Source: Betaproteobacteria bacterium | GTDB lineage: Bacteria > Pseudomonadota > Gammaproteobacteria > Burkholderiales > Casimicrobiaceae | Assembly (NCBI GenBank): GCA_003153335.1 | Contig: PLYG01000196.1 | Location: 1 to 8,902, forward strand | Length of the DNA: 8,902 nt | Direction of reading: 5' to 3' | Shown: positions 6,430-8,902 of the stretch, piece after piece | Layout of the letters: the number at the start of each line of letters is the position of its first letter | Numbering within the stretch: the first letter of the stretch is position 1 | The notes under the pieces: model-generated | What the model was told of the DNA's origin: nothing | The model's database searches: none | What the model saw: the letters and a program-made list of their open reading frames with translations, nothing else | Program-made: the position numbers and the translations under genes

Positions 6430-7098
6430 TCACTTGACGATTTCGAGCAACTCGACTTCAAAGATCAGCGTCGCGCCAGGCTTGATCTTGGGCGGAGAAC
6501 CGCGATCGCCATAAGCGATATCGGCAGGGCAAACCAGGCGGGACTTGCCGCCCACCTTGATCTCCTGTACGCCCTCGGTCCAGCACTTGATCACGCCGGT
6601 CAACGGAAATGTTGCCGGCTGGCCGCGCTGGACGGAACTGTCGAATACCGTTCCATCCAGCAGGGTGCCGTGATAGTGCACCTTCACCGTGTCGGACGAC
6701 TTCGGCGTTGCGCCGCTGCCCGCCTTCATCTGGGTAACGATGGCGCCTGACGCGGTCTTCTTGGCGCCGGGCTCAGCGGCCGCCTTGGCCAGGAATGCAG
6801 CAGCCGCCTTCTTTTCCTTTTCGGCCCCGAGCGCGGCACGAGACCGCGCGAATTGCTGGATCTTCGGTCCGTACGCTTGCATATCGACCTTGAGCGGACG
6901 CTGCAGCGCGCCATCGGCAATGCCGGCCTTCACGATTTCGAGCTCGGCTTCGCTGAGCGCAAGGCTGGCGATGGACTGGCTGACCGCAACGCCGACGGCG
7001 TACAGGGTCTTCTGCTCGTCATTGGCAAGGTCGGCGGCGCGCACGCCGGACAAACTGATACTCAATATTGCAGCAAGGCAGAATGCGCTGATTTTCAA
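6430..7098 (-). CDS. Exported FKBP-type peptidyl-prolyl isomerase (FkpA/Mip-like)
   Basis: The 222-residue product is a periplasmic prolyl cis-trans isomerase and chaperone. Residues 1-21 are a signal peptide with cleavage expected near VRA/AD. Residues about 23-110 form the helical FKBP N-terminal dimerisation domain (EQKTLYAVGVAVSQS, ELEIVKAGIADGAL, an Ala/Lys-rich helix). The catalytic FKBP domain covers about 118-222: VKVHYHGTLLDGTVFDSS (Y142, F152, D153), FPLTGVIKCWTEGVQEI (V169, I170, W173), DIAYGDRG (Y197) and the final strand GATLIFEVELLEIVK. These are the standard pocket residues, so activity is expected. I chose TTG at 7098 as the start because AAGAGG (revcomp of 7105-7110) sits six bases upstream and the signal peptide begins there. 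The frame is open further upstream, but that extension shows no family features. It appears to be a single-gene unit. Confidence 0.92.
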   Translation of the reverse strand: MKISAFCLAAILSISLSGVRAADLANDEQKTLYAVGVAVSQSIASLALSEAELEIVKAGIADGALQRPLKVDMQAYGPKIQQFARSRAALGAEKEKKAAAAFLAKAAAEPGAKKTASGAIVTQMKAGSGATPKSSDTVKVHYHGTLLDGTVFDSSVQRGQPATFPLTGVIKCWTEGVQEIKVGGKSRLVCPADIAYGDRGSPPKIKPGATLIFEVELLEIVK

Positions 7099-7517
7099 GA
7101 TGGACCTCTTCGGCGAAAAACCGCGATAGTACCCGATTGCCGCTGCCGCGCATCGCCCCAACGCGCGGACCACCGCTGTGGGTGGCCGCCGCGGCTGCGC
7201 CACCAGCGGGCAACGATCCACACTGGGAATTGGCCGCCCAACCGCTACCGGAGAGCGCATTCGATCAGCGCCTGGCCGGGTGACCAGCCACCGCTGCCTC
7301 GTGCTGGGTACGCTTGGGTCTTCGGCGCGCCGCGTCGCCGGTGTTGGGTGCTGACGCGATCAAGGCTGGCCGCGGCGCACCGGTGCGCGGCGCACGAGCG
7401 GCATGTTCGGGCGTTCGACAATGCAAATGCGCATTCGACGGAGGTGCAGCGCTCGCCGCCTAGCGCCCGCCGATACTTGGGTTTGGCGGTTGAAATGCCT
7501 ATCCTTAATCTACAGCG
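7099..7517. other. Gene-poor region with GC-rich palindromes
   Basis: I see no convincing gene on either strand between the FKBP start and the vapC stop. The right-hand neighbour transcribes toward this region and the FKBP gene transcribes away from it, so the FKBP promoter should lie here. TACTAT (revcomp of 7126-7131) is a possible -10 box without a good -35 partner. Other structure: an imperfect hairpin, CCGCT-GTG-GGTGGC at 7173-7186 pairing with GCCACC-AGCGG at 7199-7209, and a perfect 14-bp palindrome GCGCACCGGTGCGC at 7375-7388 flanked by two GGCGCAC copies (7374-7380 and 7389-7395). A + strand frame running to a TGA near 7281, with PLPESAFDQRLAG at its end, looks vaguely like a protein C-terminus but cannot be assigned. 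Confidence 0.5.
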
Positions 7518-7928
7518 TCACTCACCTGGTTTCCACACCTTCAACTCGCAATGAACCGCGGCCATGACGAAATCGTTATCGGCTGTCAATAGCGTCAGTT
7601 GATTCCGAATGCAGAGCTGCGCGATGAGGGCGTCAATCGTTCCTACCTGCAGCCCGGCGCGACGACAGCGGTTGCGCAGTTCAGCCGCGTCGATGTGATC
7701 CTGTCGATCAGGGAGCAGGAGCGGCAGCGCGGAAAATCTCTCGATGATATCCAGATGCGCCCGGGGGCCGGTGAACCCCTGGAGTAACTCTTGCAGGACC
7801 AGGCCAGTGGTCACGATCGTGTCGCCACGCTCCAACGCTGCGCGCAGCGCACGCACCTCCGGCGTCGGGGAAACATTGTCGCGCCGAAAGGCCAGCGACC
7901 AAACTCTGGTATCGACGAACAAGGTCAC
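7518..7928 (-). CDS. vapC: VapC toxin, PIN-domain ribonuclease
   Basis: This 136-residue protein is the ribonuclease toxin of a VapBC type II module. The PIN-domain acidic residues are all present: D6 in LFVDTRVW, E47 in LVLQELLQGF, D99 in VGTIDALIA and D117 in LLTADNDF, which together hold the catalytic magnesium. VapC toxins cut tRNA or rRNA when not held by VapB. Length is normal for the family and the frame is complete. The start is GTG at 7928, overlapping the vapB stop in GTGA, so its translation probably depends on that of vapB and toxin output is kept low. The usual VDTSVW signature has Arg instead of Ser at residue 8, a mild departure next to the active site. Confidence 0.94.
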   Translation of the reverse strand: MTLFVDTRVWSLAFRRDNVSPTPEVRALRAALERGDTIVTTGLVLQELLQGFTGPRAHLDIIERFSALPLLLPDRQDHIDAAELRNRCRRAGLQVGTIDALIAQLCIRNQLTLLTADNDFVMAAVHCELKVWKPGE

Positions 7929-8125
7929 CGGCGTGATCGCTCAGCCTTGTAGTCGAAGGATTCGTTCCACTGCAGCTTACCCATTAGGTCAATGAGTCGC
8001 TTCTGGCTGCGGCGTGCTATGTATTCCTCCAATGCGCGGGTTACCGCGGCCTTCTTGGTCTTTTCGCCGCTTACCTTCAACGCGTGGTCGATCAGATCCG
8101 GGTCCAATGCAAGATTTGTTGCCAT
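7925..8125 (-). CDS. vapB: VapB antitoxin (DUF2191/VapB_antitoxin type)
   Basis: The 66-residue product begins MATNLALDPDLIDHALKVSG, a short strand and helix typical of ribbon-helix-helix-like VapB antitoxins. It continues with KTKKAAVTRALEEYIARRSQ and ends in a tail, LIDLMGKLQWNESFDYKAER, that in relatives wraps into the VapC active site; the basic residues near the end are typical. VapB blocks VapC and, with it, represses the operon. The ATG at 8125 is confirmed by an ideal Shine-Dalgarno, AAGGAGG (revcomp of 8131-8137), five bases upstream. Upstream open frame to 8431 is unrelated. Gene order vapB then vapC with a 4-nt overlap is standard, and the module looks intact. Confidence 0.94.
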   Translation of the reverse strand: MATNLALDPDLIDHALKVSGEKTKKAAVTRALEEYIARRSQKRLIDLMGKLQWNESFDYKAERSRR

Positions 8126-8173
8126 GTGTCCCTCCTTACACATAACTCTACACAGAATGCAACTTCCTGGCAA
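8124..8173 (-). promoter_or_regulatory. vapBC promoter and operator-like repeats
   Basis: On the minus strand TTGCCA (revcomp of 8168-8173; five of six to the -35 consensus) and TAGAGT (revcomp of 8145-8150; four of six to the -10) are exactly 17 bp apart, with a transcription start expected near 8138. Around the ribosome binding site, ATGTGT (8124-8129) and ACACAT (8138-8143) form a perfect 6-bp inverted repeat. Its 8-base centre holds the Shine-Dalgarno, and one arm includes the first two bases of the vapB start codon. A further TACACA at 8149-8154 repeats 8137-8142 in the same orientation 12 bp away. These repeats are good candidates for VapBC autorepression sites. Confidence 0.6.
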
Positions 8174-8247
8174 GATGCGCCGAGGGGTCATATCAGAGGT
8201 CAAACGGAAGCGGTCAATCTGCCGCTCTACGCCGTCACCCCCACGCG

Positions 8248-8505
8248 GTGCCGTTTCCCAATACGCAGGTGCTGCTGATGTTGCACTGGCACGCCTTCCG
8301 CCACGATTTTCTGTTCGACGCCACCGAGGCGCGACCTGCCACGTTCCACTCGGTGCCCGCGTCGGCATTGAAGGTGAACGAACGCTGGCAACAAATGGGA
8401 ACCATCGACTTGGCTGCGATGGAAGCCGCATGGGATTCAGCGGGCGTATCTCGGGGTTGGCGCCACTTCACGATCTCGCCGATCCTGGCGGCAAGCGGGT
8501 CTTGA
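8248..8505 (+). pseudogene. Possible remnant of a gene of unknown family
   Basis: An open + strand frame of 85 codons from GTG 8248 reads like a real protein: VLLMLHWHAFRHDFLFDATE, HSVPASALKVNERWQQMG and IDLAAMEAAWDSAG, with GC-rich third codon positions and a mix of aromatic and charged residues uncommon in shadow frames. I do not recognise the family. There is no ribosome binding site or credible start; the frame is open upstream past 8190, into the vapB promoter side. After about residue 68 (8450) the sequence loses its coding look. It may be a broken gene, a small unknown gene, or chance. It converges on the oxidoreductase gene to the right. This is the only gene-like content seen between vapB (8125) and 8537. 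Confidence 0.35.
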
Positions 8506-8537
8506 CGAGCATCTCTTCCGGCTCGTTAAAACCGTGG

Positions 8538-8902
8538 TCAGTACTGGGAAACGAGAGCCTCGTGCATGGCCCGCGCGGCGCGTTTTCCGGCGCCCGCCGC
8601 CAGGATCACCGTGGCGGCGCCGGTCACCGCGTCGCCGCCTGCGAATACCAGCGATTTCGAAGTGAGTCCGGTTTTCTCGTCGGCCACGAGGCAACCCTTC
8701 TTGTTCGTGAGCAAGCCTGATGTGGTCCGGGTCAGCAGCGGATTCGGCGTCGTCCCGATTGCCAGCACCACGTTTTCCACCGGGAGCACGAACTCCGACC
8801 CCGGAATCGGGATCGGACGCGCCCGCCCCGATGCGTCGGGCTCGCCGAGCTGCATCTGCTGGCACTTGAGGCCGCCCACCCAGCCGCTGCCGTCGTCGAT
8901 GA
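8538..8902 (-). CDS. C-terminal part of a glutamate-synthase-small-subunit-like oxidoreductase
   Basis: About 120 C-terminal residues are inside the window; the gene enters from the right edge (in frame at 8900) and stops at TGA 8540-8538. The sequence GWVGGLKCQQM, VENVVLAIGTTPNP and LLTNKKGCLVADEKTGLTSK is followed by SLVFAGGDAVTGAATVILAAGAGKRAARAMHEAL. That last part contains the GGDAVTGA motif that contacts FAD in the NADPH-dependent glutamate synthase beta-chain/GltA-like family of pyridine-nucleotide disulfide oxidoreductases. These enzymes pass electrons from NAD(P)H through FAD, to a glutamate synthase large subunit or another partner. Homotetrameric GltA-type, GltD and sulfide dehydrogenase SudA-type members share this C-terminus, so the exact role needs the missing N-terminal part. 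A GTG at 8879 is internal, not the start. No intrinsic terminator was seen after the stop. Confidence 0.88.
   Translation of the reverse strand, partial: IDDGSGWVGGLKCQQMQLGEPDASGRARPIPIPGSEFVLPVENVVLAIGTTPNPLLTRTTSGLLTNKKGCLVADEKTGLTSKSLVFAGGDAVTGAATVILAAGAGKRAARAMHEALVSQY

Noticed and set aside
6332..6433. N-terminal extension of the AbrB frame from 6433
   Set aside because: The extra 34 residues have no family similarity, and the domain begins cleanly with MTTATLTSKG at 6331.
6853..7554. 233-codon + strand open frame across the FKBP promoter region
   Set aside because: It is mostly antisense to the FKBP gene and its N-terminal domain; no protein family features were seen.
1..8902. Complete insertion sequence, CRISPR array, tRNA or rRNA gene
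   Set aside because: No transposase frame, no spaced repeat series and no tRNA-like or rRNA-like sequence was found on either strand by eye.

Overview
The window looks like chromosomal DNA of a GC-rich betaproteobacterium, most likely Burkholderiales. The main clues are two genes of the Bug/TctC periplasmic solute-binding family, which is strongly expanded in that order, strongly GC-biased third codon positions, and the general gene content. No rRNA, tRNA, CRISPR array or complete insertion sequence was seen. The genus cannot be named from the sequence alone.

Left part (1-4930, all + strand): an exported DUF302 protein closed by a clear intrinsic terminator; a decayed Bug/TctC gene that has lost its N-terminal third and about 100 codons of its centre; an intact Bug/TctC receptor preceded by a perfect 8-bp dyad; and a large 852-residue protein. 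I read the large protein as an N-terminal SEC-C zinc knuckle, a long helical TPR-like middle and a C-terminal UPF0149 (YecA/YgfB)-like domain. No membrane subunits (TctA/TctB) accompany the receptor, so it is an orphan receptor, as is common for Bug proteins.

Middle part (5026-6331, - strand): a higB-higA toxin-antitoxin operon with a 4-nt overlap. A perfect 7-bp palindrome lies just upstream and abuts a broken amidohydrolase gene. That fragment keeps only the middle of the protein and is joined at its other end, in a different frame, to the first 59 codons of an AbrB/MazE-like antitoxin. This stretch is a mosaic of gene pieces around a live toxin-antitoxin module.

Right part (6430-8902, all assigned genes on the - strand): an exported FKBP-type prolyl isomerase that probably starts at TTG; about 400 bp with no convincing gene; a vapB-vapC operon with a 4-nt overlap, a good sigma-70-like promoter and an inverted repeat around the vapB ribosome binding site; a possible + strand gene remnant of unknown family; and the C-terminal end of a glutamate-synthase-small-subunit-like flavoprotein that runs off the right edge.

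Taken together, 5.0-8.5 kb looks like an accessory stretch shaped by insertion, deletion and decay. It holds two complete type II toxin-antitoxin modules plus a third antitoxin fragment, all on one strand, between ordinary genes (the SEC-C protein on the left, the oxidoreductase on the right, with the FKBP gene in between). I did not find a clearly new multi-gene system. The best leads are the SEC-C/TPR/UPF0149 protein with inverted domain order, the exact breakpoints around higBA, and the operator-like dyads.
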